DNA from: Clostridia bacterium | GTDB lineage: Bacteria; Bacillota; Clostridia; Christensenellales; Pumilibacteraceae | Length of the DNA stretch: 64,000 nt | Direction: 5' to 3' | Assembly (NCBI GenBank): GCA_017500845.1 | Contig: JAFVXY010000021.1 | Location: forward strand, 58,108-122,107 | Part shown: one piece after another, positions 1 through 7,404 of the stretch | How the letters are laid out: the number at the start of each line of letters is the position of its first letter | How positions within the stretch are numbered: position 1 is the first letter of the stretch | The notes under the pieces: model-generated | Told to the model about the DNA's origin: nothing | Databases searched by the model: none | Seen by the model: the letters and a program-made list of their open reading frames with translations, nothing else | Translations under genes and position numbers: made by a program

Positions 1-894
1 CTGCTCTACCAGCTCAGGCACGTCACTCTCTTTTATAGCAAGTCTGTGCGTATCGGGAAGCACTACCGGCTCAAGCGAAATTTGATCAAAGCCGCAATCG
101 TTAAGATAAAGCGCATCGGTTGCAAAATCCTTATTAAGTGCAGTAAAAGTGCCGCGAATATAATACTGACCGTCACCGCGCTTTGCCCTAAAACGCAAAG
201 CGTTTTGCAAAATCGTGTCAAAGGAATCCTCACCCCTTGCCGTCTTACGCACACAATTGTGAACATCTTTACGTCCGTCTATACTAAGGACTACGTTGTA
301 CATTTCCTTATTAAAGAAATCTATATCGTCATCGCTGAGCATATATGCGTTGGTCGTAATGGTAAAGCGGAAGTTTTTGTTATGCTCCTTCTCTTTACTG
401 CGTGCGTACGCCACGGTCGCCTTTACGACGTCCATATTAAGAAGCGGCTCTCCGCCAAAAAAGTCAACCTCGAGATTGCGCCTTGTGCCACTTTTGCTAA
501 TAAGAAAATCAATTGCCGCAAAAGCAACCTCCTTGCTCATATTCAGCCTTTCGGTGCTATAACTACCGCCATCGGCAAAGCAATATTCGCAACGCAACGA
601 GCAATTATGCGAAATATTAAGACAAAGAGCCTTAACTACCCCATTGTAGCAAGGCGGATTATGACTTGCCTCGGAAGTAAAAAGCAACCCACGGTCAATA
701 AGCGACTGGAGTTCCTCATTTGCCTCTGCTACTTCCTCGGCAGAATAACAAGAAAAAGCCCCTTCGATTTTATTCAAAGGAGCTTTTATCTTTAAGTCAA
801 TCAATTCCTTTGTTAACTCGTCAATCTCGAAAACCGAACCACTTTCTACGTCAAGCGCAAAAAACCTGTTCAGGCATCTGAAAGTATGTACCAT
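1..894 (-). CDS. SCIFF peptide radical SAM maturase (partial, cut by window start)
   Basis: Reading the minus strand from an ATG at 894 gives 298 codons that stay open to the window edge. Around residues 98-105 there is a radical SAM cluster motif, C-S-L-R-C-E-Y-C (CxxxCxxC), followed by a GGEP-type segment (DFFGGEPLLNMD) for SAM binding. The N-terminal 80 residues resemble the leader-recognition region of peptide-modifying radical SAM enzymes. It starts 5 bases after the stop of the SCIFF precursor gene. In known families this enzyme forms thioether bonds from Cys to acceptor residues of SCIFF (TIGR03974-type maturase), using SPASM-type auxiliary Fe-S clusters that would lie beyond the edge. 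Function is inferred from the motif plus the adjacent, unmistakable substrate gene. The C-terminal half is not visible. Confidence 0.9.
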   Translation of the reverse strand, partial: MVHTFRCLNRFFALDVESGSVFEIDELTKELIDLKIKAPLNKIEGAFSCYSAEEVAEANEELQSLIDRGLLFTSEASHNPPCYNGVVKALCLNISHNCSLRCEYCFADGGSYSTERLNMSKEVAFAAIDFLISKSGTRRNLEVDFFGGEPLLNMDVVKATVAYARSKEKEHNKNFRFTITTNAYMLSDDDIDFFNKEMYNVVLSIDGRKDVHNCVRKTARGEDSFDTILQNALRFRAKRGDGQYYIRGTFTALNKDFATDALYLNDCGFDQISLEPVVLPDTHRLAIKESDVPELVEQ

Positions 895-899
895 TTTTA

Positions 900-1067
900 T
901 TATTTGCTTTCTTTAAAAATATTGTTGGTTTTCTTTTGTTCGCAAGACTGATTACCTACCGTGCAGCTGGTTTTGCAAGCCGACTGGCAGGAAGACTGGC
1001 ACTCGCCACAGCCGGTGCCCTTATCACGGCAAATGGTGGACTCTGCAATAACTTTAATGTGTTTCAT
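900..1067 (-). CDS. scfA: SCIFF (six-cysteine-in-forty-five) ranthipeptide precursor
   Basis: A 55-residue peptide whose core GCGECQSSCQSACKTSC plus the TVGNQxC end is the hallmark of SCIFF (TIGR03973), a ranthipeptide conserved in Clostridia. The start at 1067 (MKHIKV...) is chosen because GGAGG lies 9 bases upstream; an in-frame ATG 18 bases earlier has no such site and overlaps it. The six family cysteines are at residues 20, 23, 27, 31, 35 and 42. Two things are odd: an extra cysteine at residue 13, and a 13-residue lysine/asparagine-rich tail after Cys42, where I recall most SCIFF peptides ending shortly after that position. It is transcribed from its own promoter (1099-1128), together with the maturase. 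Mature function in the cell is not established. Confidence 0.95.
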   Translation of the reverse strand: MKHIKVIAESTICRDKGTGCGECQSSCQSACKTSCTVGNQSCEQKKTNNIFKESK

Positions 1068-1098
1068 ATAAAAATACCTCCGCATTGTTTATAAAATT

Positions 1099-1128
1099 AT
1101 TATAACAAAAAACATACCTTTAGCGCAA
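1099..1128 (-). promoter_or_regulatory. Sigma-A promoter of the SCIFF-maturase operon
   Basis: On the minus strand TTGCGC (1128-1123) and a perfect TATAAT (1104-1099) are separated by 18 bases, with the SCIFF start codon about 30 bases further on. Confidence 0.7.
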
Positions 1129-1161
1129 GCATTTTGTCGTCACAAAACAAACTTTTTCGTA

Positions 1162-1548
1162 TTATTCGCTTTTTTTGCGGATGTTTACTGCAATAATACC
1201 CGTAATAAGACCACTTACGCCGCAAAGCACCGCGTCATTCAAAAGAGTAATGTCAAACGCGAACACACCTGACAGCAGAGAGAACACAACCTCTGCCAGC
1301 AATGCATAAAGAATACCTACGATAAAGCCGCGAAGCCAGCCGCTATGCGGAAGCCTTAGGCAGAAAAGTCCCGCAAGCAAAATGCTTAAGCTTTTTATAA
1401 CTTGATTGATAATAAGTATTGCGCTATCGGCAATATTGAACATTTTGATAGCAAACGCCGCGATGACAACAAGCAAAAGCGAAATAATAATCGCAACGAA
1501 AATCGTAATAAGCGTTTCAAAAAAGTAGTTACCCTTTCCCTTTGGCAT
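1162..1548 (-). CDS. TIGR04086-type small membrane protein
   Basis: 128 residues with four predicted membrane segments (roughly residues 8-34, 40-62, 68-90 and 98-120) and a basic C-terminal end (NIRKKSE). The start at 1548 (MPKGKG) is preferred over an in-frame ATG 18 bases upstream because GGAGG sits 10 bases before it. Length, topology and position between SCIFF and yajC agree with the TIGR04086 family (YrzE-like), which is known from Clostridia and often lies near SCIFF genes. No catalytic residues are apparent and the role is unknown. Family assignment is from general resemblance and context, not a search. Confidence 0.65.
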   Translation of the reverse strand: MPKGKGNYFFETLITIFVAIIISLLLVVIAAFAIKMFNIADSAILIINQVIKSLSILLAGLFCLRLPHSGWLRGFIVGILYALLAEVVFSLLSGVFAFDITLLNDAVLCGVSGLITGIIAVNIRKKSE

Positions 1549-1628
1549 AAAAAAATTCCTCCGCATTTTATGGACACTTGACCGTCCACGTTATTCTATG
1601 CGAAGGAATAGTCGTTTAGAATAATAAA

Positions 1629-2114
1629 CTAATCGTTTAATTTTGCTTTTACGTCTTGGGTAGAAGCTTCTTCTGCCTCATCGGGAGTGACCTCCTCCAA
1701 CGCAAGCTCGTTTTGATTTTCACCCTTGCCCGTCTTCGCGGCTTCACGCTGCGCTTTTTCTTTAGCGAGCTGTTCTTGACGTTGCTTAACCTTGGTATAG
1801 TTAAGTCGAAGCGCCTGAATGATAAGGGTCATGGTCGTCTTATTTTCGCCCTCACCCGTCTCGATAACCATAAGCTTCTCGCCAGACTCGTGAGTTTTAA
1901 CCTCAACAACAACGCCCATAATGCCACCCGCAGTCAAGACCTCATCGCCAACAGAAAGCTTTTCGAACGTTTCGTTAACTTCCTTTTGCTGCTTACGTCT
2001 GGTAAATATCGGCATAACGAACATAACCAAAATAATAACAGCAAAAAGAATAATCAACATAATGGGGTTTGTACCCGATTCCGCCCCAAGAAGCATCATA
2101 TTTGCTAAATTCAT
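1629..2114 (-). CDS. yajC: Preprotein translocase accessory subunit YajC
   Basis: 161 residues. One membrane helix near residues 17-38 (MLIILFAVIILVMFVMPIF) is followed by the YajC signature RRKQQKE, then a small beta domain (LSVGDEVLTAGGIMGVVVEV). The C-terminal 50 residues are an acidic/lysine-rich tail longer than in many YajC proteins. The start at 2114 has GGAGG five bases upstream; a TTG four codons earlier lies inside the ribosome-binding site and is unlikely. YajC associates with SecDF and the SecYEG channel in the membrane. No secD or secF is seen beside it here. Confidence 0.9.
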   Translation of the reverse strand: MNLANMMLLGAESGTNPIMLIILFAVIILVMFVMPIFTRRKQQKEVNETFEKLSVGDEVLTAGGIMGVVVEVKTHESGEKLMVIETGEGENKTTMTLIIQALRLNYTKVKQRQEQLAKEKAQREAAKTGKGENQNELALEEVTPDEAEEASTQDVKAKLND

Positions 2115-2141
2115 AATGTCCTCCAAATAAACTTTTGTATA

Positions 2142-2170
2142 AGTTTATCACAAGCTGAAAAAAATTACAA
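2142..2170 (-). promoter_or_regulatory. Candidate sigma-A promoter of yajC
   Basis: TTGTAA (2170-2165) and TAAACT (2147-2142) with a 17-base spacer on the minus strand, placing a start about 20 bases before the yajC start codon. Both hexamers are only 4/6 matches. A perfect TTGACA lies slightly further upstream but has no -10 at proper distance. Confidence 0.35.
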
Positions 2171-2239
2171 CTATATTGTCAACCTTTTAGAATAAATATT
2201 AGATGAAATCTACTTTTTTGGCAAAATTGTACAGATTTT

Positions 2240-2989
2240 TTATTGATTTAAGCAGGTTACGCTTGCTTCATTTTGCTTCATACCAAAAATTTTTGTTATA
2301 AGATCGACCGCCAATTCGTTGTCGAAGCTTTTGTTTACGGCAATAGACAGCGGCGCGTAGTCTATAAGCGAATAAATTATTTCGTTTATGTCGGTGCTGA
2401 CAAACAATTTTTTACGCGTTTTCTCGTCTGTTATTATATAGTCGCCGTTTTTCTTGGACAAAACGATGTTTTCAACTCTCGCCTCGATGCTCGAAAACAA
2501 AAACTTGATAAGCTCATAAAAGGTTTCGCTATCGGTAAGGTATATCGCGTTTTCTTTGGTTAGGTTAATAATTTCGCGCCAACGTTCCTTTAGCAATCCA
2601 AGCCTAAACCTATACACGCCGTCAAGAGCCATACCGTTATTTATTTGCACACAGCTTTTGAGAACAGCTTCTTCGCTACTGCGGTCAAACTGCGTAAGTG
2701 CATGCAAAAGAATGTTGTAGCTCACTTTATCCAAGGGGAGCTTGAGATTGTCCGACAAATATTCATACTTGCAATAAAATCCAAGCGCCTCAATAATGCT
2801 GTCCGAAATAACCTCTAAAATTTTTAGTCTACTTCCCGACTCGCTGGCCACAGCAACCTGATACCGATTTCCAAGCCTAGCCATAGCTACAACACAATCA
2901 TCGTCTAACTTGCCTTCAAGCGAAGTCCTTATTGCATCAGCCCACTTCTCTCTCGAGCCGTCCACACCAAACAAAAATTGAAACATCAT
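2240..2989 (-). CDS. YtxC-like putative sporulation protein
   Basis: About 249 residues from the tandem ATG at 2989; the open frame can extend to a TTG at 3034, but that stretch is AT-rich and unlike the family's N-terminus, so the start is uncertain and neither site has a clear Shine-Dalgarno. The central part (DGVYRFRLGLLKERW, then a segment with YELIKFLF and a later VNKSFDNEL stretch) matches the pattern of the YtxC family (PF08812), a protein of unknown biochemical role known from sporulating Bacillota. It is soluble, with no signal peptide or membrane segment. Neighbours are yajC and the tRNA cluster and give no functional hint. Confidence 0.6.
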   Translation of the reverse strand: MMFQFLFGVDGSREKWADAIRTSLEGKLDDDCVVAMARLGNRYQVAVASESGSRLKILEVISDSIIEALGFYCKYEYLSDNLKLPLDKVSYNILLHALTQFDRSSEEAVLKSCVQINNGMALDGVYRFRLGLLKERWREIINLTKENAIYLTDSETFYELIKFLFSSIEARVENIVLSKKNGDYIITDEKTRKKLFVSTDINEIIYSLIDYAPLSIAVNKSFDNELAVDLITKIFGMKQNEASVTCLNQ

Positions 2990-3088
2990 TAATATTGTAT
3001 GCAATAGAATTTTTTTATTTCGATTTTTTATCAATTCTCAACCATAAAAAAATTTCTAAAAAATTTTTCGTAAAGCACGTATTTTTCC

Positions 3089-3117
3089 TTGCTTTTTAAA
3101 ATAATATTTGATATAGT
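3089..3117 (+). promoter_or_regulatory. Sigma-A promoter of the tRNA cluster
   Basis: TTGCTT (3089-3094), 17-base spacer, TATAGT (3112-3117), 22 bases before the first tRNA. Confidence 0.75.
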
Positions 3118-3138
3118 ATACAAGCGTGGTCGTCACGT

Positions 3139-3214
3139 GGGAGCTTAGCTCAGCTGGGAGAGCATCTGCCTTACAAGCAGAGGGTCATAGGTTCGATCCC
3201 TATAGCTCCCACCA
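3139..3214 (+). tRNA. tRNA-Val (UAC)
   Basis: 76 bases with acceptor stem GGGAGCT/AGCTCCC, anticodon stem TCTGC/GCAGA around loop CTTACAA (anticodon TAC), T-loop GGTTCGATCC and an encoded CCA. Confidence 0.97.
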
Positions 3215-3260
3215 CAAAAATTCGGATACTGCTGTATCCAATTTTTTTAGGCGGAAATGA

Positions 3261-3334
3261 GGTACCATAGCCAAGTGGTAAGGCAGAGGCCTGCAAAGCC
3301 TTCACCCCCAGTTCAAATCTGGGTGGTACCTCCA
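3261..3334 (+). tRNA. tRNA-Cys (GCA)
   Basis: 74 bases with acceptor GGTACCA/TGGTACC, anticodon loop CTGCAAA (anticodon GCA), T-loop GTTCAAATC and an encoded CCA. It lies 46 bases after tRNA-Val in the same unit. Confidence 0.97.
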
Positions 3335-3357
3335 TTTTCCACGTATGAGCCATACAT

Positions 3358-3444
3358 GCCGCTGTGGCGAAATCGGCAGACGCAAAGGACTTAAAATCCT
3401 TCGGAGGAAACTCCGTACCGGTTCAAGTCCGGTCAGCGGCACCA
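3358..3444 (+). tRNA. tRNA-Leu (UAA)
   Basis: 87-base class II tRNA with acceptor GCCGCTG/CAGCGGC, anticodon loop CTTAAAA (anticodon TAA), long variable arm (TCGGAGGAAACTCCGT), T-loop GGTTCAAGTCC and an encoded CCA. Its 3' half and downstream terminator are duplicated about 200 bases further on. Confidence 0.97.
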
Positions 3445-3462
3445 ACTGTTATAAAGATTGAT

Positions 3463-3488
3463 AAAGAGGTACTAATGCCTCTTTTTTT
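3463..3488 (+). terminator. Rho-independent terminator of the tRNA operon
   Basis: Stem AAAGAGG / CCTCTTT with an 8-base loop, running into seven T residues, 18 bases after the tRNA-Leu CCA. Confidence 0.85.
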
Positions 3489-3573
3489 GTTACTTATAGC
3501 CCGCCTCTTTCGCCACAAAGGCGAAATACTCCGCTTACGCTCCGTGGTGTTCGGGCGTTCCGCCCTCGACTAG
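3489..3573 (+). repeat. GC-rich palindromic spacer between tRNA-Leu copies
   Basis: This 85-base stretch is much richer in GC than its surroundings. It contains two hairpins, TTTCGCC-acaaa-GGCGAAA and GGGCG-ttc-CGCCC, with a CCGCTTACGCTCCG segment between them. It has no believable coding content. It resembles interspersed palindromic elements, but no second copy was noticed in this window, so calling it a repeat family is inference. Confidence 0.4.
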
Positions 3574-3642
3574 CGGCAACGCAAAGGACTTAAAATCTAA
3601 CCGAAAGGAAACTCCGTACCGTCAGTCCGGTCAGCGGCACCA
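3574..3642 (+). pseudogene. Truncated tRNA-Leu (3' portion only)
   Basis: Positions from CGGCAACGCAAAGG to the CCA copy tRNA-Leu from its D-loop onward, but the 5' acceptor strand and D-stem are missing. The anticodon-stem 3' side, variable arm and T-arm carry substitutions and short deletions (ATCTAACCGAAAGG in place of ATCCTTCGGAGG; GTCAGTCC in place of GGTTCAAGTCC). It cannot fold into a tRNA. The last 19 bases of the gene and about 45 bases of downstream sequence, including the terminator, are nearly unchanged. Confidence 0.85.
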
Positions 3643-3661
3643 ACTGTTATAAAGATTGATT

Positions 3662-3685
3662 AAGAGGTACTAATGCCTCTTTTTT
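3662..3685 (+). terminator. Duplicated copy of the tRNA terminator
   Basis: AAGAGG / CCTCTT hairpin followed by T residues, nearly identical to the hairpin at 3463-3488. Confidence 0.75.
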
Positions 3686-3709
3686 GTGTCTGCCTGTTTT
3701 ATACAATAA

Positions 3710-3741
3710 AAGCGGTGTTATGAAAAACTTTAACACCACTT
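3710..3741 (-). terminator. Terminator of the purB-tag-membrane protein operon
   Basis: On the minus strand an 11-bp stem (one G-U pair) formed by 3741-3731 and 3720-3710 with a 10-base loop, followed by TTTTATTG. It lies 70 bases after the stop of the YhhN-like gene. Confidence 0.65.
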
Positions 3742-3812
3742 TAAATTATTACTTGTCTTAGCTTTCAACTAAAACTAAAAATTTATATAATTTCCTATCT
3801 GCCAGTAGACAC

Positions 3813-4514
3813 TTAATTTTTTAGTCCATAATTTTTTATCGGAATGTTAAGAGCAATCATTACTTGCGATGGGGCGTAGAAAAACCAAATAAAGTTGAAA
3901 TCAGCAAACACTATTTTGTACAATAATGACGTCGTTGGGATATCTAAGTACACGCCCGCGGCGCTTGAAAATCCCACAAAAAGATCGCACATAATAAATA
4001 AGCACAAGCCAATAGCAAAAAGCAAGCCGGATTTACCCAGAAGAAAAGCAAAAATAATGCTTGCGGCAAGGTTTACAATATAATATACCGACAAAACGCT
4101 TACGAGGTCGATTTTATCTCCAAGAACCAACGCCGCAACAATCTCCACAACTACAACCGTGGCAATTCTTGTAATAAGACCGGCAATACGTACTTTGCGA
4201 TTGCGCTCTACAAAAAATAAATACGCCGCGTAACAGGTTTGCGCACACGAAAAAGCCACCATTCCTAAGCTTTGATCTGTAGGCTGCGAAAGCACAAGAA
4301 AATAGTCAGCAATTACAGTAAACGCAAGGCCTGCATTTATCAGCGCAGAATTTTTGCGAAACGACATAAAAGCAAGCGCAAATAAACAGTTTAGTACAAT
4401 AAACGAAAAAGCGATTTCATTAAAGTATCCGCGTGAATCAAACAGCATAAAATAATATAAAGCCGCTTGAATTGCTAAAAATATCGCACAAGGAATAGCA
4501 ATTTTCTTATTCAT
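3813..4514 (-). CDS. YhhN/TMEM86-like membrane protein (putative lysoplasmalogenase family)
   Basis: 233 residues with about eight hydrophobic segments and few charged loops. The stretch LINAGLAFTVIADYFLVL, then GMVAFSCAQTCYAAYLFF, follows the family pattern (G/A-D motif, then G-x-x-x-F-x-x-A-Q/H-x-x-Y), and a later FIMCDLFVGFS keeps the second acidic position. The start is the ATG at 4514, which overlaps the stop of the upstream gene by 8 bases, showing translational coupling; an upstream in-frame start lies inside that gene. YhhN-family members hydrolyse vinyl-ether lysolipids in some organisms. Substrate here is unknown and the family call is by pattern only. Confidence 0.55.
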   Translation of the reverse strand: MNKKIAIPCAIFLAIQAALYYFMLFDSRGYFNEIAFSFIVLNCLFALAFMSFRKNSALINAGLAFTVIADYFLVLSQPTDQSLGMVAFSCAQTCYAAYLFFVERNRKVRIAGLITRIATVVVVEIVAALVLGDKIDLVSVLSVYYIVNLAASIIFAFLLGKSGLLFAIGLCLFIMCDLFVGFSSAAGVYLDIPTTSLLYKIVFADFNFIWFFYAPSQVMIALNIPIKNYGLKN

Positions 4515-5367
4515 TGCTTTCCGTAGCCGCTTTTGCACCCTTAATCTTGCCATACAACATTTTAAGTCCATACGCTACTCTCATAACAATTGCAGCTGCT
4601 ATCGAAAAACCAATTATGTACAAAAGCAAGAATACCACATATGGCACCTTAGGATAAATTGCGCTAAGCACAGGAAGAGTGCAATCAAACTTCCAGCTGA
4701 TATAGAACATATTAAAGGTTTCGTCAGTAAACGTTGGAACAACTGCATTTAGCATTTGCGCCACACATATAAGCACGAGGAACACTGCTGCTCCTTTTAG
4801 GAAAAACTTAACACCCAGCTTATCCTTGTTACGAATAAGAAAAAGTACACCAAGAACAATCTGCAAGCCGTGGTGAACCATAGTTTGAATGTTTATTCCA
4901 ATGGTTTCCACATACACATCTCCGGGATAGACAAAAACAGCTGCTCCCGCAAAGAAAGAATACGTTGCAAGAAAAGCCATTGCTCCGTCGCGCACATGTC
5001 CGTCTTTGCATAAGAACACAAGTGGTAGCACATATAGTTGCATAGAGCATAGCTGAAACGGAAATGCGTACCATTGATAATCCCACGTTGCCACACTTCC
5101 GTCCCACTCAAAGGTGTAAATAAGCTGCTTATAAAATTCGAACAAGAAGACCACCGCCCAAAGCGATGCAACAATTATGCGGAAGCTTTTGTCGCTTGCT
5201 TTAGAAAAATAACGCCCTATAAGTATGGTGCCTACCAGCATCAGTATTAAACATGCAATATGAAAAATTCCATAAAGCTTAGGCGTTGTCATTGTTCCCG
5301 ACAAAGCATGTAAAAATTTTTCGAATGCATTCATTGTTCCTATTGCTTTTTCAATTAAGTGTATCAT
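4507..5367 (-). CDS. YwaF/TP0381-type integral membrane protein
   Basis: 286 residues, six or seven membrane segments, and the family-like FPFQLCSMQLYVLPLVF segment near residue 105 plus a conserved-looking VHHGLQIVLGVLF segment near residue 165. This matches the TIGR02206 (YwaF, TP0381; related to TMEM164) group of unknown function. The start at 5367 has GGGAG six bases upstream. It is followed with overlap by the YhhN-like gene; together they may act on membrane lipids, but that is inference from the neighbour only. Confidence 0.65.
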   Translation of the reverse strand: MIHLIEKAIGTMNAFEKFLHALSGTMTTPKLYGIFHIACLILMLVGTILIGRYFSKASDKSFRIIVASLWAVVFLFEFYKQLIYTFEWDGSVATWDYQWYAFPFQLCSMQLYVLPLVFLCKDGHVRDGAMAFLATYSFFAGAAVFVYPGDVYVETIGINIQTMVHHGLQIVLGVLFLIRNKDKLGVKFFLKGAAVFLVLICVAQMLNAVVPTFTDETFNMFYISWKFDCTLPVLSAIYPKVPYVVFLLLYIIGFSIAAAIVMRVAYGLKMLYGKIKGAKAATESNE

Positions 5368-5397
5368 AGATATCTCCCTTTCACTTAACTTTCGTTT

Positions 5398-5964
5398 CTA
5401 CATTACATCTTCTTTTTGATAGCAAACGCAGTCTTTGGAATGGGCATTTATTACCCCCATAGCCTGTAAAAATGAATAAATTATGGTTGAACCTACAAAG
5501 GTCATTCCGCGCTTTGTTAGATCCTTGGAAATTTTGTCGGATAGCGGCGAGGTCGTTCTTACAGTAAAATCCTCATAAACAACTTTTCCACCGGTAAACA
5601 ACCAAATATAGGCATCAAATGAGCCAAATTCCGCTTGTATCGCCTTATAGACACCGCTGTTTTTTATGGCGGCATCTATTTTGCGGCGGTTACGGATTAT
5701 ACCTACGTTTGAAAGTAATTCTTGCTTTTTTACTTCGTCATAAGCAACAACCTTATCAATATCGAAGCCGTCAAAAGCGGCTCGAAAATTTTCGCGCTTA
5801 TTTAGTATACACTCCCACGAAAGTCCTGCTTGAAAGGACTCGAGAATCAAAAGCTCATAAAGCTTTTTATCGTCGTGAAGCGGCTTGCCCCATTCCTCAT
5901 CGTGATATCTTATGTAATTTTTATTGCTTAGGTTGACCCAACTGCACCTATCCTTATTGGTCAT
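5398..5964 (-). CDS. tag: DNA-3-methyladenine glycosylase I
   Basis: 188 residues, the normal length for Tag. The start RCSW, then YHDEEWG near residue 20, and the end NAHSKDC keep the zinc-binding set Cys7, His21, His175 and Cys179 of the E. coli enzyme. The helix-hairpin region (ESFQAGLSWECILNKRENF) is well conserved. Tag removes 3-methyladenine from alkylated DNA by flipping the base out, leaving an abasic site for repair. It lies 3 bases after purB and 30 bases before the YwaF-like gene, so it is part of the purB transcript. Confidence 0.95.
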   Translation of the reverse strand: MTNKDRCSWVNLSNKNYIRYHDEEWGKPLHDDKKLYELLILESFQAGLSWECILNKRENFRAAFDGFDIDKVVAYDEVKKQELLSNVGIIRNRRKIDAAIKNSGVYKAIQAEFGSFDAYIWLFTGGKVVYEDFTVRTTSPLSDKISKDLTKRGMTFVGSTIIYSFLQAMGVINAHSKDCVCYQKEDVM

Positions 5965-5967
5965 AAA

Positions 5968-7392
5968 TTAAACCTTAAGCTCTGCGGTAAAGCCAAGGTC
6001 GTCAGAATGCTTGTCCAAAATAGGCTGAATGCACTCCGCGATAAAGCTTTCTACCTGTTCCTTAGATCTGCCGATAAACATAGCGGGAGAAAGCATGTCG
6101 TCAAGCTTATCCTTAACTGCGACAAAATGCTCGTCTGCCTTGATACGCTCGATTAGATCGTTGTCAAGTCCTTCCTTTACTCGCTTGCCGCTTATCATCG
6201 ACAAATCTCTGATTACGCCGTGAAGCTCCTGTCTGCTACCGCCGTGCTTTACGCACTCCATAATGATGTTCTCAGTGGCCATAAAGGGGAGCTCGGCGCG
6301 AATATGCTTGTCGATAACCTTTTCGTATACTACCATACCGTCCGCAACGTTGTTGTATATATTCAAAACGCCGTCAAGAGCGAGGAATGCTTGCGAAATC
6401 GTGATGCGTTTGTTTGCACTGTCGTCAAGTGTGCGCTCTAACCACTGTGTACCCGCTGTAATTGCCTCGTTGATGGGAAGCGATACCACGAACCTTGCAA
6501 GCGCGCAAATGCGTTCGCTACGCATAGGATTGCGCTTATACGCCATAGCCGACGAGCCAATTTGCGACTTCTCAAACGGCTCCTCAAGCTCCTTGTTGCT
6601 TTGCAAAATTCTAAGGTCGTTTGCGAACTTATATGCACTTTGAGCGATTTGCGACAATACGCTGAGTACGTTGTAATCAAATTTTCGGGGATAGGTTTGA
6701 CCGGTAACTTTGTATGCCTCGGTATATCCCATCTTTTGCACAACCTTCTTCTCCAGTTCATCCACCTTTGCTCCGTCTCCGAATAGCTCCAAAAAGCTTG
6801 CCTGCGTACCCGTCGTACCCTTTACTCCACGCAAACGGATTTTTGCAAGCAGCTCACTTAGCGATTCGTAGTCAAGAAGCAAGTCTTGAATCCACAAACA
6901 AACACGCTTGCCAAGGGTAGTAAGCTGTGCCGGCTGCAAATGGGTGTATCCAAGCATAGGAAGCGACTTGTATTTGAGCGCAAAACGTGCAAGCTTGTCC
7001 ATTACGGCAACAAGCTTTTTTTGTACGAGCTTTAGTGCGTTGTCAATTACGATCACCTCTGCGTTATCCGTTACAAAGCAGCTTGTCGCACCAAGGTGAA
7101 TGATAGGCTCTGCCGTCTTTGCCTGATGAGCAAATCCGAAAACGTGAGCCATAACGTCATGGCGTACTACCTTTTCGCGAGCGGCAATCACATCGTAGTT
7201 GATGTCCGAAACGTATTTTTTCATTTCGTCAATCTGTTCCTTGGTGATATTAAGGCCAAGCTCCATTTCGCTTTCAGCAAGAGCTATCCACAGCTTGCGC
7301 CATGTGGAATACTTGAAATCGTCAGAAAACAAGTACGACATTTCTTTGGAAGAATATCTTGTGTTTAACGGATTTTCGTACAAATCTCTCAT
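5968..7392 (-). CDS. purB: Adenylosuccinate lyase
   Basis: 474 residues. The fumarase/aspartase superfamily signature GSSAMAYKRNPMRSE is near residue 285, with an upstream TTGTQASFLELF segment and HLGATSCFVTDNA near residue 85. It cleaves SAICAR and adenylosuccinate in purine synthesis, releasing fumarate, as a tetramer with composite active sites. It is of the long form typical of many Clostridia. It follows the M19 dipeptidase gene by 12 bases, and tag follows it by 3. No other purine gene is in the window. Confidence 0.96.
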   Translation of the reverse strand: MRDLYENPLNTRYSSKEMSYLFSDDFKYSTWRKLWIALAESEMELGLNITKEQIDEMKKYVSDINYDVIAAREKVVRHDVMAHVFGFAHQAKTAEPIIHLGATSCFVTDNAEVIVIDNALKLVQKKLVAVMDKLARFALKYKSLPMLGYTHLQPAQLTTLGKRVCLWIQDLLLDYESLSELLAKIRLRGVKGTTGTQASFLELFGDGAKVDELEKKVVQKMGYTEAYKVTGQTYPRKFDYNVLSVLSQIAQSAYKFANDLRILQSNKELEEPFEKSQIGSSAMAYKRNPMRSERICALARFVVSLPINEAITAGTQWLERTLDDSANKRITISQAFLALDGVLNIYNNVADGMVVYEKVIDKHIRAELPFMATENIIMECVKHGGSRQELHGVIRDLSMISGKRVKEGLDNDLIERIKADEHFVAVKDKLDDMLSPAMFIGRSKEQVESFIAECIQPILDKHSDDLGFTAELKV

Positions 7393-7404
7393 AATAAGTT
7401 CCTC

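Noticed and set aside
2175-2200. Perfect TTGACA upstream of yajC as -35
   Set aside because: No acceptable -10 hexamer lies 16-19 bases downstream; a weaker pair closer to the gene fits better.
3171-3353. Minus-strand frame across the tRNA genes
   Set aside because: It overlaps tRNA-Val and tRNA-Cys entirely and reads tRNA sequence; this is a known type of false protein. The plus-strand frame 3364-3573 over tRNA-Leu is false for the same reason.
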